The notes: generated by a model not told the origin, from the sequence alone. Positions 38,600-50,559 are shown, numbered from the stretch's first letter. The stretch is DNA of 64,000 bases from Embiotoca jacksoni (GCA_022577435.1 JAKOON010000032.1:2173047-2237046); one strand, 5' to 3'. Numbers and translations are program-made.

Positions 38600-38960
38600 G
38601 TGTGTGGCCCCTCCACCCTTCACTTGCTTTCTTCTCCTCTTTCTCTTTCTGTTTGTCATTTTATTCCTCCCCTTCCTTTGCTTTCAATCTCGCTTCCTCT
38701 CTCCCTGCACCCCCCCCCCGCACCCCTCTTCCCCCCTCACCCTCTCTCGCTCCGTCTCTCTTCATTTTTTCCCCTAATCTGTCCATCAGAAGTGTTGATA
38801 AATTATTCATGCCTCTGTCTGTCCCCGAAGCCTTGTCACCTCTCCTCCACTCGCCAGTTTCTCTGCTTCCTCTCCTCTGTCGCCTTCATCCCTTCCTCCT
38901 CCTCCTCCTCCTCCGGCTTTGCTCTCATCTCCTCTTCCCCTCCACCTCCTTTTTCCTCCT
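38600..38960 (+). repeat. Pyrimidine-rich tract
   Basis: C/T-rich DNA on the + strand with TCCTCCTCCTCCTCC-type runs ending in an acceptor-like CCTCCTCAG near 38961. The 283-codon frame here is Ser/Pro/Leu/Phe-rich and not a real protein. The sequence after the AG does not give a convincing exon. Confidence 0.6.
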
Positions 38961-39515
38961 CAGTCTTGCAGAAAACTCGACCACACACGAGCCTGCATCA
39001 AAAACCAAAGTGGTGTTAGTTAATAAAAAAGGCTTTAAATCTGTCCAGAAACTTCAATTCATCTTTTAATGAATTTTTTTATACAATTGATACAGGTGAG
39101 AATTTGTTTTGTGTTAAATGTGGTTTTGCCTGCTGACTTTATAAATAAGAAAAGTATTTTCCATAATTTACCATTCGAATGCATACATTTTACGTTTTTT
39201 TGATTGACTGAAGTTGCTTACACTCTAAAGCGGGAATTGTTATTGTTTTCCTAATATGATTTTTCAAGACAGAACAGACAAAGCAAACTAAATGTCACTC
39301 AACACTTTTCTTCAAATATTTCCTTCATTTGTTCCTGTCTATCCATTTCACCTCACATCCTGCTGGATAGATCACAGAATATAAAAAAGCAAAAGAAAGT
39401 AAAAGAGTGTGAGACAGATGCAATAGAAGGAGGAATCCTGTAGCTAATCCAACATTCGCTCCCCAAACAATTAAGCACTGGTTTATGTCGGCTCATACCG
39501 TGGAGCACTCACTTC

Positions 39516-39518
<3 letters not shown>

Positions 39519-39574
<56 letters not shown>
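39519..39574. repeat. (AC)n microsatellite
   Basis: 56 bases of AC. Confidence 0.97.
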
Positions 39575-39576
<2 letters not shown>

Positions 39577-39705
39577 AAAGGCAGTTTTCAGAGAGATAAA
39601 GTTTGCTGCGGAAAGCTATTAATCATAGGAAATCCCGATGAATACAAAGTTAGGGAGTCTAGTGATTAGTGATAAATTGCCTTGTATTTCCCAATAGGTG
39701 GTGTT

Positions 39706-39711
<6 letters not shown>

Positions 39712-39792
<81 letters not shown>
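39712..39792. repeat. (TG)n microsatellite
   Basis: About 80 bases of TG, with TTTGTG interruptions at both borders. Confidence 0.97.
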
Positions 39793-39795
<3 letters not shown>

Positions 39796-40087
39796 TGTGC
39801 AGTAAGGATTGCATCTTAGGTATCTGCCTGTGTGTTTGTTGGCTGATATAAGGGTGTAAAGCACTTGGGCTGAACCCTCGGGATATTAGAATGCAGCTAT
39901 GTGTTTGTGTGTGTGTGTGTGTGTGTGTAGGCATGTGTGTGTGTATGAGTGTGTCTTTGTGTGTGTGTATGTGTCACATATGGTCTCTCTCTCAAAAGAT
40001 GGGCCTGTCACAACCACTCTCATCCCCTGTTACCACGACGATTAATACATTTTAAAAAATGTCCCCTCCACTTTCCCCTGTTGCCGG

Positions 40088-40088
<1 letters not shown>

Positions 40089-40167
<79 letters not shown>
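40089..40167. repeat. (CA)n microsatellite
   Basis: 79 bases of CA. Confidence 0.98.
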
Positions 40168-40171
<4 letters not shown>

Positions 40172-41017
40172 CTCACTATTCAGCGGAGGTTACTGCAACA
40201 TCAGCAGCACACACAGCACTGCCTTTAGAGGCTGATCAATCTGCACTGCTGCTTGCACTGATGAATTACAGAAGTCAAGACAGAAAGAGAGAGGGAGAGG
40301 GACGGACAGGGAGGAAAGGTGGTGGGAGAAGGAGGAGGAGGAGGAGGAGGAAGATGAGAGAAAACAAAGACATTTAATTGGGAGACAGGGAAGGAGTTGA
40401 CAAAAAATGAGGATCGCATGAGAAAAAGGTTGAGGGATGATGACCGTACTGATGAAAATAAAGATGTAGATTACGTTTCTACATATTGAAATGAAAACAG
40501 TGGTGAAGGAAACAAAAGAAAAAGAGGAAAAGCACGGAAGAGTCTTTGTGAAATTACTACGAGTTTGATTAAAATGTAGATAAAAACAACGTCCATTTAG
40601 TTGCAGTCAGTCTCGGTTCAAGGACAGACAGACATATATGCACACAGAAGCCGAGCGAGCGTTTTAAATTCATCCCGAGCCGTTCCATTTTGACAGACAG
40701 GGGGACTTTACGGGCAGGCAGATATGTTAGGCTTGAATAGACGTCTTTGTTTGGCAGAAAGGGGAAATTGTTTCATGGAATGGAAACTGTCTGACACTGT
40801 GTTGTTTTAAAAAGCTGTCATAAGGGTTCAAGATTGATCATGCATGCAGTGTTTTCAGGCAGTCCTGCCAGAAAGTGTGGTCAACTGGGCCGTATTTTAT
40901 CATGATGTATTGTTCTGATGCTCATTTGGTCATACAGTACACACTCTCAGATGCTGTGAAGGAGTTACAGCTCAAAGATACAGGATTGTCAATCAGAGAA
41001 ATGTGGTCTCGCACTTT

Positions 41018-41532
41018 TGGTGCGGCTGGGAAGTGGGAAAAATTCAGATTTGGTAACCTCCGACACGACAACAGCAAAAAGGCAACATGGCAGCCCCCAG
41101 GAAATCTGTTCTATCTGCTGTCTGAATCCAGAAAAGTGACAAACAACCTCATCATCGCCCATGTAGACCGTCACAGGGACGAGAGGGGTCAGTATTATTT
41201 GTACACGACATTTCTACAGATAACGTTTAAAACAGCCAGAGAACTAACGGCTACGACGTACCGGCCGTGTGGGAGGGCTGTTAACGCTTGTCGTTATCTG
41301 TCAATATAGTAATTAGTATTGTATAAGGGCACAATACCTTGCTCTAATTAGTATGACCTAAATTAACCAAGATGTTAATTATTTGTATGCTGAGCAAGTG
41401 TATCGCGACCATTCACCTCAAATGTTACCATGTTGAGTGACATCAGACCTACCTTACGGCGCTGTCAAAAACATCTGACTTATCCTTGGAGGTCAGAACT
41501 TTCCTACTTCCCAGTTGCTTATGAACGCACCA
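41018..41532. mobile_element. Non-autonomous DNA transposon (MITE-like), about 515 bp
   Basis: The left end TGGTGCG (41018-41024), followed by CTGGGAAGTGGGAAAAATTCAG, is mirrored at the right end, where CTGACC-type sequence runs into CTTTCCTACTTCCCAG and ends CGCACCA (41526-41532). Both ends are bordered by TTT, which could be a 3-bp target duplication. It is AT-rich inside with a small hairpin (GTATTGT/ACAATAC at 41316-41337). A 144-codon + strand frame at 40875-41309 crosses the left edge and is not a gene. The superfamily is uncertain (PIF/Harbinger or hAT-like). Confidence 0.5.
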
Positions 41533-41954
41533 TTTGACCAGCTGTAACACTGCTGACCACTGCTTTCTATCAGTTAAATAAATAACTCAATAAATACTAA
41601 GGTTTATTTAAAAAGAATTGTTCCGGTCCGACAAAGAAAGTTTAATGAAATTAGTTGTATTGATGGTTTCACAAAACATTGTTTCACCCACATTGAAGGG
41701 CTGACAATATTCAAATTTGAGAGATACATATTTTTACCAGGGTTAACAGAAATACACCAGTTTTCATTTTGTTTCTAGATCATTGTCTTACTTGGGTTGT
41801 ATATTCCCTCTTTTATCAGTGTTGTTTCCTCTTTCCACCCATCTCATTGCATTTTCTCCCCCAAATGAAAACATGATTAAACTTTAGAGAAGGTGGTTTT
41901 ACCCATCTGAGACAACATATGAAATATCTTTTTTTCACTCCCTCCTTCCCTTTT

Positions 41955-42170
41955 ACCCGTATCCATGCGGGTGATAAATCTATAGCTATCTATGACAGCT
42001 TTGTTGCCGCTGGGAGGCCCCTCCTGCCTTGTTTGGCTGTGATTCCAACCGACAGCTTTAGGAGCGTGTCTTTATTTAAGAGCTGCTGTAATTACACAGG
42101 CTTTAGCATATGTAGACGGCCAGATATGATTCAAACCGCCGCGACAGGGAGAGAGGGGAGCTCAACCGGT
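41955..42170. promoter_or_regulatory. Candidate conserved block in intron 2, left of a purine tract
   Basis: The block contains GATAAATCTATAGCTATC, TGCTGTAATTACACAGGC (palindromic TAATTA core) and GTAGACGGCCAGATATG in complex sequence. A second similar block lies at 42398-42480, across a purine-rich tract, suggesting one enhancer split by low-complexity expansion. Confidence 0.32.
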
Positions 42171-42397
42171 GAATGAGAAAAGAGATAAAACACAATGGCG
42201 GGAAGGGCATGAGAGAGAGAGAAAGAGAGAGAGAGGGTGTGAGAGAGAGAGTGTTAGAGACAGGGAGGAGATGGAGAGAACGAGGGGAGGAAAGAGACAG
42301 AGAGGGAGAGATATGGCGAGCAGGGCAGACTGATAGAGCAATTGAGAGATGAGGAGAGGGCAGTCGGGGAGGGGGGAGAGGAAGAGATATGGTTTGG
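42170..42397 (+). repeat. Purine-rich (GA) tract
   Basis: GA-rich low-complexity DNA with GAGAGAGAGAAAGAGAGAGA-type runs, lying between two complex blocks. No gene. Confidence 0.7.
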
Positions 42398-42485
42398 CAA
42401 ATAAAAGAGGAGCGCAGCGCCGCTGCAAACTGTTCGCCTTATGATGCCTCATTAGGGCTTAGGGCTGCAGATAGTGCCTGTTAGA
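42398..42485. promoter_or_regulatory. Candidate conserved block in intron 2, right of a purine tract
   Basis: It contains AAATAAAAGAGGAGCGCAGC and TTATGATGCCTCATTAGGGC. CpG and AT cores are mixed in complex sequence directly after the GA-rich tract. Confidence 0.27.
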
Positions 42486-43825
42486 GAGATCTATGGCCTC
42501 CACCCGGAGAGAGAGACAGAAGGGGAGAAGGAGGGAGAAAAAGATCAGGGCTGAGGGGGAGAGATGCAGAAATACAAGGGAAGAACGTCATGAGAATGAA
42601 CGGCAAAGATTAAAGCTGCTGCAAGGAAACAACTTCCTTTAACAAAACACCTGATTTTAAGTTTTAAGTGACAGGTGACTCCTGTATGATTATGAAGTTT
42701 CCATCTTATGAGGTCCAATGCAGTCAGTAAAACTTTAATAGATGACTTTAATTCAAGGGTTGCCGATGTTGCCAAGTCAACTAAAACTCAACTCCTATAC
42801 ATGAAGAGGGCATGTTACACATAATTGTCTTTAATTGTAGCACGTCACTCTTTCCACTATTTGCCATTTGCAGGAAAACATGTTTCTACCGTAAAGCATT
42901 CATTTGTGCCGGAAAGCAACCCCCATTGTTTTCAATGCATCATCTTGACCTGTTGTCTCTGGAGCTTCTAAAGACGAGTCAGGCATAATTTACTGACACC
43001 GCTTAGATTTGAACTTCCAAAAGAACAGAAATTAAAGAGAGTGCTTAGCTCATCCAAACTGTACAAAGGAAGATGAAAGGTTGTTTGTATAGGTCATAAA
43101 ATATTCTGTCACACATACATACTTTTCACTCTTTATTTGTTAGTATAGTGAATTATAAAATTAGATTATAAAAGCTAAAAAAACAAATGTTGCAACATTT
43201 TGGGGGATTTTCTGTGATTGTATCGCTGCTTTGGCAACGTTTAATTGAAATGAAAGAAGAGCGTGCGTTTTTGTGACACAGTGCTTATGCTGGTCTGAAC
43301 ACACACTAAATTAACGTAGCAACAGACAAGCGGAAAGAAAAAGTGCAATCGCGCTAAATGAGGAATAAAGGACAGCGAGGGAGGGAGCAGAGCAGATAAG
43401 GAATCAGACAATGTCCAGGCAGCACGGACAAGAAAAGACAAAGACCAAAGAGCACTAAAATAAATGTCTCCTTTTCTTCAGCATGTGTAAGAAAGATAGC
43501 AGATAGTATATCACCCGACTCCACAAGCACTAATTAGGAGGCAGAATTTAACAAGGAGAGAGAAACAGAGCAAAAGAGAGCGGGAGGGAGAGGAAGAGAT
43601 GGAGAGGAAGGGTGAAGGCAGACCGTTAATCCACTGCCCATTGTCAGGAGCTACAGGAGGGACCGTGTTGGATGTTTCGCCATGGGAGACGTCCATAAAT
43701 CTACAACTCAACCTTTACACAGCACGCTCACAATACGATACAGATGCTGCCGTACACGCTACATGATACCGGCTGACACAAGTGTAGCCACTCAGTGACG
43801 AATTGCTTTCATCAGAGACAAATCA

Positions 43826-43936
<111 letters not shown>

Positions 43937-44019
43937 TGAAGGAGGCATATTCAGTAGCCCCTTTTTGCTGCAGTTATCCAAAGTAGTAAATCAGAACCTG
44001 TTGTTTCCGTCATGAAAGG

Positions 44020-44345
44020 CCAGTGCTTATCTGCGAGCTACAGGTGTGTGCATGTGTGTGTATGGGCTGATGGTTATCTTTATCTTGTAGCCACAAAGGG
44101 GCCTTTTGTGGTCCGTTGCTGATTAGCTGTCTGTACACATGCCCGACCATAAATCCACTCAACCTCTATGCGCACCAATATTAGCTCTAATGAGGCATAA
44201 GAAAAGGAAAAGTCTTTGTGGTGTGCTCATATTTGTTTGTGTGTGTGTTTTAATAATTTCATTGTAATTTCCTCGGGGGTTAGTCCATCTTTTCTGGGGA
44301 ATTTATTGGGTTGACTCACAGGAACGAGATACCTGCTGCCTTAGT
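44020..44345. promoter_or_regulatory. Candidate conserved block with a near-palindromic SOX/TCF-like site
   Basis: At 44091-44111 the near-perfect palindrome CCACAAAGGGGCCTTTTGTGG carries ACAAAG/CTTTTGT cores in inverted orientation, as known for SOX or TCF/LEF binding. It is preceded by TTATCTTTATCTTG (GATA-type cores on the minus strand) and followed by GCTGATTAGCTGTC and TATTAGCTCTAATGAGGC. Confidence 0.33.
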
Positions 44346-45202
44346 TGGGCCTCGGAGAGCACTATGTTACACACACAATGCATGCGTCCACACAGACAAT
44401 ACACACATGAACATATGCATTACGCACAGCCATAGTCCTCACCCCTGCTAGGACTTTGCCCTTCCCTAATCATACCATACTCCCAGAAACAATGTGTGGA
44501 GCTCCTACTGTCCAGTACGCCTGCCGGCACCACCACACACATCATGCACACACCTCCCACCGCCTCTACAAAGCCTAAACATGCACGTTCTTCATCCTAA
44601 CCACCATCATTTCCCTAACTGCCGCTTGCGTCGTCTCGGAGGACACCGTCCACATCCGATCATAGTCACGACGGGCTACATGCAGGACGCTCTGCAGGAT
44701 TCTCCAGAAGCCATGGTTTAAGGGGACGTTTGGTCAAATCCCTCCTTTACACCACCTGTTCCACAAAGCAAGGCAAAAAGGCAGTGATCTTTGTCCGAAT
44801 TAAATCTATTAATATATTATATATAAGTCCCCGTCCGGGCATTGACTAAACCCTTAAATCTCATCCCCTATGCCTCAACATTGATGTAATGCTACGCCTT
44901 TAGCTTCATTCAGTATAAGCGTCCCCGCCTCTGTCTGTGTCCACCCCTCTGCCACCCACCTGCAACTGGCAGTTTATTGACATAGAAAGCCCCTCCCCCG
45001 AGTTGATGGGATTGCTTCTTTAGGTCTGTGATGTATCAAACCCTGGCTGTTTTAAAGTGAAAACTCTCCCACATGGTATTGAACGTTTATTCCGCTCACG
45101 ATATGTCCTTTCGCATATACAAAACAACAACACACGAACATGTTAACAAGGTCAAAAACTTTTCACAGGTTGAGGGCTTTATTGAGGGCAAGAGAGGTTA
45201 TA

Positions 45203-45639
45203 ATGTGTTAGTAAGAAGTTGCCTATTTACAAATCCAGCAGACATGCAGCCACTTTAACATTAATTTGTAATCATGTCTCTGGCCAGCTCATAAACGTGA
45301 TTCTAATATCCAATCTCCCGTTAGCTCTGTTTTGGTCTCCACCTGCTCATTAGCTGATAATGTGTTACAGCCTTTTTCTGTGGAAACAGCAGCTGGCTGC
45401 AGCTGGAAACAAGGCTGATAAGAGCAGCATTAGACAGTGAAGCGAAACACTAAAGTCGTACATCAACCAAAACAATTTGCAAAAAGATGCTAAATGCTGC
45501 ATAGAACTGAAGGTAGCAGAATCGCTTCTCTTTGGTTATATCACTATGATTTCCTTTGCATCACACAAAGTATGTTTATTTTCTCATGTTTAAGATTATA
45601 AAAAAAAAAAAAAAAAAAAAAGATCAGTGCAGCTTTAAA
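45203..45639 (+). repeat. Dispersed repeat, copy B
   Basis: Homologous in order to 36277-36757. It has a 22-base poly-A run (45600-45621) just before the shared end GTGCAGCTTTAAA. Internal sequence such as CAGCTGGCTGCAGCTGG aligns with the copy A stretch GCTAGCTGCAGGTG. The family is unnamed here. Confidence 0.55.
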
Positions 45640-46399
45640 TTAGTTTCTTTAACAACAAATGTACCAACCTGCCACTACAGTTCCACCTCGACAAACAGAT
45701 TGAATCCTAATTAGTCAGGCAGAGATATTCCTCAGTGAGGGTCTGTGGTGCTGGACACTTCAAACGGTTGAAGAGTGACTACAGTGCATTCCCACTAATA
45801 GGGGTTTAACTGGGTGCAAAATGTTTGGTCCTCCTCATTGTTCTTCCTAATGGGACCTATTGACTGTTTGTGCAATCACAGTACATCAGTATGTATGTAC
45901 AGTAGATTAGACACTCCAACGACTGTCTCACTCTCTCTTTACATCTCTTCATTTCCTTCTGAATTTTTGTCTCCCTCTCATCTCTTTTTCAGCTTGTAAT
46001 TTGCAATTAAATTGAAAGATACTTTACTGGCATGACTGCCGAAGAATTAGCAGTGTTGACAAAGAGGTTTACAATACATAATGATCACAACAATACAAAG
46101 AAATGATTAAGGTATAATGTAATCATTTATGCTGCCTTTGTTTCTCTGCGTGTATCTCCTCCGCTCTCTGTATAACAGCAGGTAAACAGCCTTGTAGCTT
46201 GTAGTGGGGATGTGATTCAGTAGCGAAGCGCGTTTCTGAATGGTAATTTGCAGAAATGAAAACTTAATCAAGCATGCTGCAGAAGTGGTCCTGAATAATT
46301 TAACAGTGAGGGGAGAAGAGGCAGAGGAGGGTGTCAGGAGGGAAAGGAGAGGAAGGTGGATGAGAAGAGTTTCTTCCTTCTGCCCTCCACTCTGCCCAT

Positions 46400-46735
46400 A
46401 CTTCATCTTTTCTCTTTTTGTACTTAAAAAAGAAACAATCGTTAATGTTTATTTCCTTTTACTCTCGTTAGGTCCTATCGTTTCTTCCCTTTTTCTTTTC
46501 ATGTTCACGTTTTTTCATCACTCTTATACCCTATTTCGTTCTGCTTCTCCTTTTCTATTTTCCCCACATCTTTCTCAGTTTTATTGTTTTCCAACCTTGC
46601 AGCTTTTTCCCTAACTTATTTTCTTTAATGTTCTCATTTGCCTCTCTTCCTTTCTTCTTCTACTCCTCCGCCCTTTCCTTTTCCCATACTTTTGTTTCCT
46701 GTCTGTCTTTACATTCTTCCACATATGATTCTGCC
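46400..46735 (+). repeat. Pyrimidine-rich (TC/TTC) region
   Basis: T/C-rich sequence without an exact period, giving spurious Phe/Ser/Leu-rich frames. No gene. Confidence 0.5.
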
Positions 46736-46839
46736 TTTTATTATGTACTCATCTGGACAGTGTATAAGCAGAAACAAATCTTAATCTGGAAGAGTTTATC
46801 TTCGTCAAATGCTTTCTGAGAGGGTAATTAATTACTTAG

Positions 46840-47020
46840 CCCCACTTAAACTTTTAATATCTTCCTTCTCCCACTCCATCTTTGATTAATTTCTCATCCT
46901 GGGAAAGAAAGAGTTTCATTAATACTAAAGCCATTAGTCTTCCTGCAGGAAGGAAGCCCATATTCGGTTGTTATAGATTAATCTCTCATCCTGCTAAATG
47001 ATTAGAGAGGTACAGAATAA
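46840..47020. promoter_or_regulatory. Candidate regulatory block with paired 18-bp direct repeats
   Basis: GATTAATTTCTCATCCTG (46884-46901) recurs as GATTAATCTCTCATCCTG (46976-46993), 17 of 18 bases the same and 92 bases apart. Between them lie TTCATTAATACTAAAGCC and other AT cores. Duplicate identical sites are common in enhancers, though a small ancient duplication would look the same. Confidence 0.35.
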
Positions 47021-47556
47021 ACATTTTTCTTTTTTGTGCCCAGTGTTGGAAACATGGTCGACAAACTCCAAAAATGACCTACTTCTGACATGAATTGTTT
47101 TATTTAAAAAATAGTAATCAAACTGGTCAAATGTTAATGACCCCATAAATGTTTTCTGTTTCTTATCACTTCACTTGAGATTTACTGTGTAGAATGACAT
47201 ATCTTTGTCTCTAATTCACACACACTGAGAATGGACATTTCAGTGACATGTATGTGTCTACAAGTTAAAACTCTTGGAATTAAACATATTTGCATTTTTG
47301 TACTCAGAGGCTTTTTTCTAATCTGCTGCAATGGAGCATTCAGGAGATACTTGTCTGAGTTGTTCATGCTCCTCTCTCTCTCTCTCTCTCTCTCTGTCTG
47401 GCCAAACTATATACTTTGGCAGATTGGAGTGAGAATGAACTGCAGCCCCAGACGCTAGTTTGTGAAAGCTGTGCGTTTCTCTTCTCTAATGGAAATTAAG
47501 GACCATGTATGTGTGTGCGTGTTTGTGTGCCATGCTTTTGTGACACAACCTCGCAG

Positions 47557-47617
47557 GACTCGGATTTTATTAAGTACCCTTTAGAGAAAGAGAGAGAAAC
47601 AAAACAAGGGAAAAGTC
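47557..47617 (+). repeat. Segment duplicated across a CA array, copy 1
   Basis: This 61-base segment (GACTCGGATTTTATTAAGTA and onward to GGGAAAAGTC) recurs at 47760-47821 with few changes. A CT run and the long CA array lie between the copies, so unit plus array form a 203-base period. Confidence 0.8.
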
Positions 47618-47651
47618 GTTTTCTGTCTCCCTCTCTCTGTCTCTCTTTCGG

Positions 47652-47670
47652 ACACACACAAACACACACA

Positions 47671-47750
<80 letters not shown>
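47652..47750. repeat. (CA)n microsatellite
   Basis: About 99 bases of CA with two AAAC interruptions near its left end, between the copies of the duplicated segment. Confidence 0.97.
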
Positions 47751-47752
<2 letters not shown>

Positions 47753-47759
47753 AAGACCA

Positions 47760-47821
47760 GACTCAGAATTTTATTAAGTACCCTTTAGAAAGAGTGAGAG
47801 TGAGACAAGAGGGGAAAAGTC
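47760..47821 (+). repeat. Segment duplicated across a CA array, copy 2
   Basis: Second copy of 47557-47617; GACTCAGAATTTTATTAAGT through GGGGAAAAGTC align with it, including the invariant TTATTAAGTACCCTTTAGA. Differences are a few substitutions and small GA-length changes. Confidence 0.8.
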
Positions 47822-48569
47822 ACCGGCAGCATGGTAATCAGGCCTGCTAACCGAGACACCAAGAAAAGAGGAGAGTTTGTTAAAGGAGAAAAGAAAAGAG
47901 AAAGAGTGGAGAGGAAGCAGAAGAGGGAGGCGACGTTTTCAGAAGACTTTTTTTTGTAAAAGCGGAGAAGGAAAAAGGGAGGGAAGTAAATTTTACATGC
48001 AAACAAAACCGTTTTTCTTCGAGAAAATGAGAAAAAAAGATTAAAGTCGGTGTTGGAAACAGGTGTTTTTTTTACAGCACTGCTTTGACACAGTGACCTT
48101 TTCTCATTGGTTATTCAGGCTCTTTCTTTTATCTGAACTCACAGTGCACGTTTAAATTCACTTGACTTGTTGTAGAGTGATTTTAGACATCAGGTTTCAA
48201 ATACATTGTAAGTGGGTGAAGTGGTCAAGTTGCCAATGTGTCCTTATCCAAGTGGCTTTATTCATCTTAAAAACATCATTTATTTCAATAAACTCAATTC
48301 TTAAAGACACTTTACAGCTTACACCTTACTGAGGCACTTATAATGTTAAAGACGACAATTGTTCTTATGAAACCGATGCGCGATAGAATTTGTGCCACAG
48401 TGCATGCAACGCTTTGAGAATAAACAGAGCTATAATGGAGACGGACACACATGCAGGGTGGACACGAGGTTCTGTGGAGAGCAGGAGGAGAAAGGAGGGC
48501 AGGAGATAGCAGCAGGAGGAGGAGCTGGGTGATACCTTGCATGACTGCGCTTTCCCTAGAGGAGCCCTG

Positions 48570-48570
<1 letters not shown>

Positions 48571-48635
<65 letters not shown>
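48571..48635. repeat. (CA)n microsatellite
   Basis: 65 bases of CA. Confidence 0.98.
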
Positions 48636-48637
<2 letters not shown>

Positions 48638-48742
48638 AGCGATAGCTGGTGTGCGGGTGGCTGTCTTGTTGGCAAGGGTTTCTGATTTCACGGCCTACTG
48701 GGTGGTGGCATTCAGCCTTCATCAGGCATCCCTCTTTCAGCG

Positions 48743-48787
<45 letters not shown>

Positions 48788-48793
48788 ACACAC
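48743..48793. repeat. Poly-C followed by (AC)n
   Basis: 31 C then about 20 bases of AC. Length is likely unreliable. Confidence 0.95.
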
Positions 48794-49039
48794 TGACCCA
48801 TCCCCTCTCCTCGGTCCACCCAACACATCTTCCCTATGCTTTTGCATCTCTTTTAATCATCAGAGAATTGAGCTTTCAAGATGTTCTTCAATAGATTTAA
48901 CTTGGGTCAAATTTGTATTTTATTTTTGGTTGATCTGTAAATGCTATGAATCAATAATGTTTCCAGTGTTACTTTATCTCTACAAAAAGTAGGGAAAACA
49001 AAACTTTATTTTTTTTGTCTTTCTTTTGCCAGAATGCAA

Positions 49040-49100
49040 ATATGCTTGGCCAGTTGAGCAAGGCACTCATTCTGCAGTGTCAGGGGTTCAACTCCCTGTA
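49040..49100 (+). repeat. tRNA-like or SINE-like fragment
   Basis: TGGCCAGTTGAGC (49047-49059) resembles a polymerase III A box with one base missing, and GGTTCAACTCC (49085-49095) fits the B box consensus at a tRNA-like distance. No acceptor stem forms, so it is more likely a degenerate tRNA-derived SINE head or pseudogene than a working tRNA. Confidence 0.25.
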
Positions 49101-49202
49101 CGCAAGACACTAAATGGCCTCTGGTTTCGAGAGGGAAAGCTGATAATGCTGACAAGCTGCTTTTCTTTCACTGAATGGGGAGGACAGACCCCCTGCTTTC
49201 CC

Positions 49203-49264
<62 letters not shown>
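49203..49264. repeat. (AC)n microsatellite
   Basis: 62 bases of AC. Confidence 0.98.
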
Positions 49265-49270
<6 letters not shown>

Positions 49271-49494
49271 CCCGCACACAAACCGAGTGACAAGTAGCCC
49301 ATCAAGAAAAACAGTGGCTGGAAAATTAGCATTTTGAGTAAGTGCGTGCACTAAAGTTGAGGCAGATGATGCATGCTCAATCTGGACAAATGATAATTGA
49401 TAGACCGAAGGAGGGAGAGGGTGGGGGGTCCTGTCAGCTTGTGTCTGAGTAGCTCAGCTCGGACTGAGGGCTCTGGAGGTCAAGAAACAAGAGG

Positions 49495-49505
<11 letters not shown>

Positions 49506-49565
<60 letters not shown>
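49506..49565. repeat. (CA)n microsatellite after a CT run
   Basis: 60 bases of CA preceded by CTCTCTCTCT. Confidence 0.98.
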
Positions 49566-49569
<4 letters not shown>

Positions 49570-50559
49570 CACTGACACTACTCTGCAGTTTCTTTCTCAG
49601 CCATTCAGCCTTTGTTATATGAGAGAATTTAGTGCTCAGCAAACCAGCCCCGGTTAGTGGAAGATCTTCATGAAGCTCTCTATTTCTCTTTCTGTCTCTT
49701 TCTGTCTCTCTCTCTCTCTCTCAGCATTTCTATAGAATCTAATGGAAGGCTCTGATTAATTTGGGTCACAATACAATTAATTAAATAATGTTCTTCTTTG
49801 GGGTTGTTCCTACAAGAACAGATTCAACTCTGTAATTCTTTACAAATGAAAATGTTGTGTTAATGTACTAATATAATGTCAGATCAAAGACTTTCAATTG
49901 TCAACAAAAAATCATGAAAACACCAGAACAATCATTGAATTGATCATTTTTAAATATGGTCTTTGTGCACAAACGTGGATATAACTTGTTCCTCTTTGCC
50001 ATGAACCTCTCTGTATTATTCCGCAGCAGAAAATAGTGCCTTGAAAATACATGTTACTCTTGTTAAAGTAAAGTTTTCTAAAATACTACAGTTCCCAGCT
50101 ATTTTAGAAAGTCTCTGAGCCTTTAAAACATGTTTATAATTATTTTACCTTCATCTTTAGAAAGAAAAAATAAGTGTGACATACAGTACAGGAAGTCAGA
50201 TGGTATTCAGAGATGGAAGAGATATTGGTTGTGGTCTTTTACAAAATATTTAAAAAGAAGATGAATATGAAATAACCAGTTAAACTCGAAAATCATTTTT
50301 TTTTAAATAAAAAAATAAATACAAAAATTGAAATATTTAAAGTAATGTTAATGTCCACTGTGAACTATCCATCTTTAATTTATATGATGTATATGTAGCT
50401 TATTGAATTGTGTATCTGTGGTGTTTAAAGTGACTCAGTAGTTAATTATAATACAGTATAATTATAAAAATCCTTTAGCAACATGTTTTTGTAGTATAGT
50501 TATCATTCTCAATTGTTCCAATTTCTTTCTGGGGATGATTGATTCCTTTAAGAGTAAGT

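Noticed and set aside
38218..39069. 283-codon + strand frame
   Set aside because: Ser/Leu/Pro/Phe-rich translation of a pyrimidine tract, with no domain and no family resemblance.
40875..41309. 144-codon + strand frame
   Set aside because: It crosses the left end of a MITE-like element and has no recognisable protein features.
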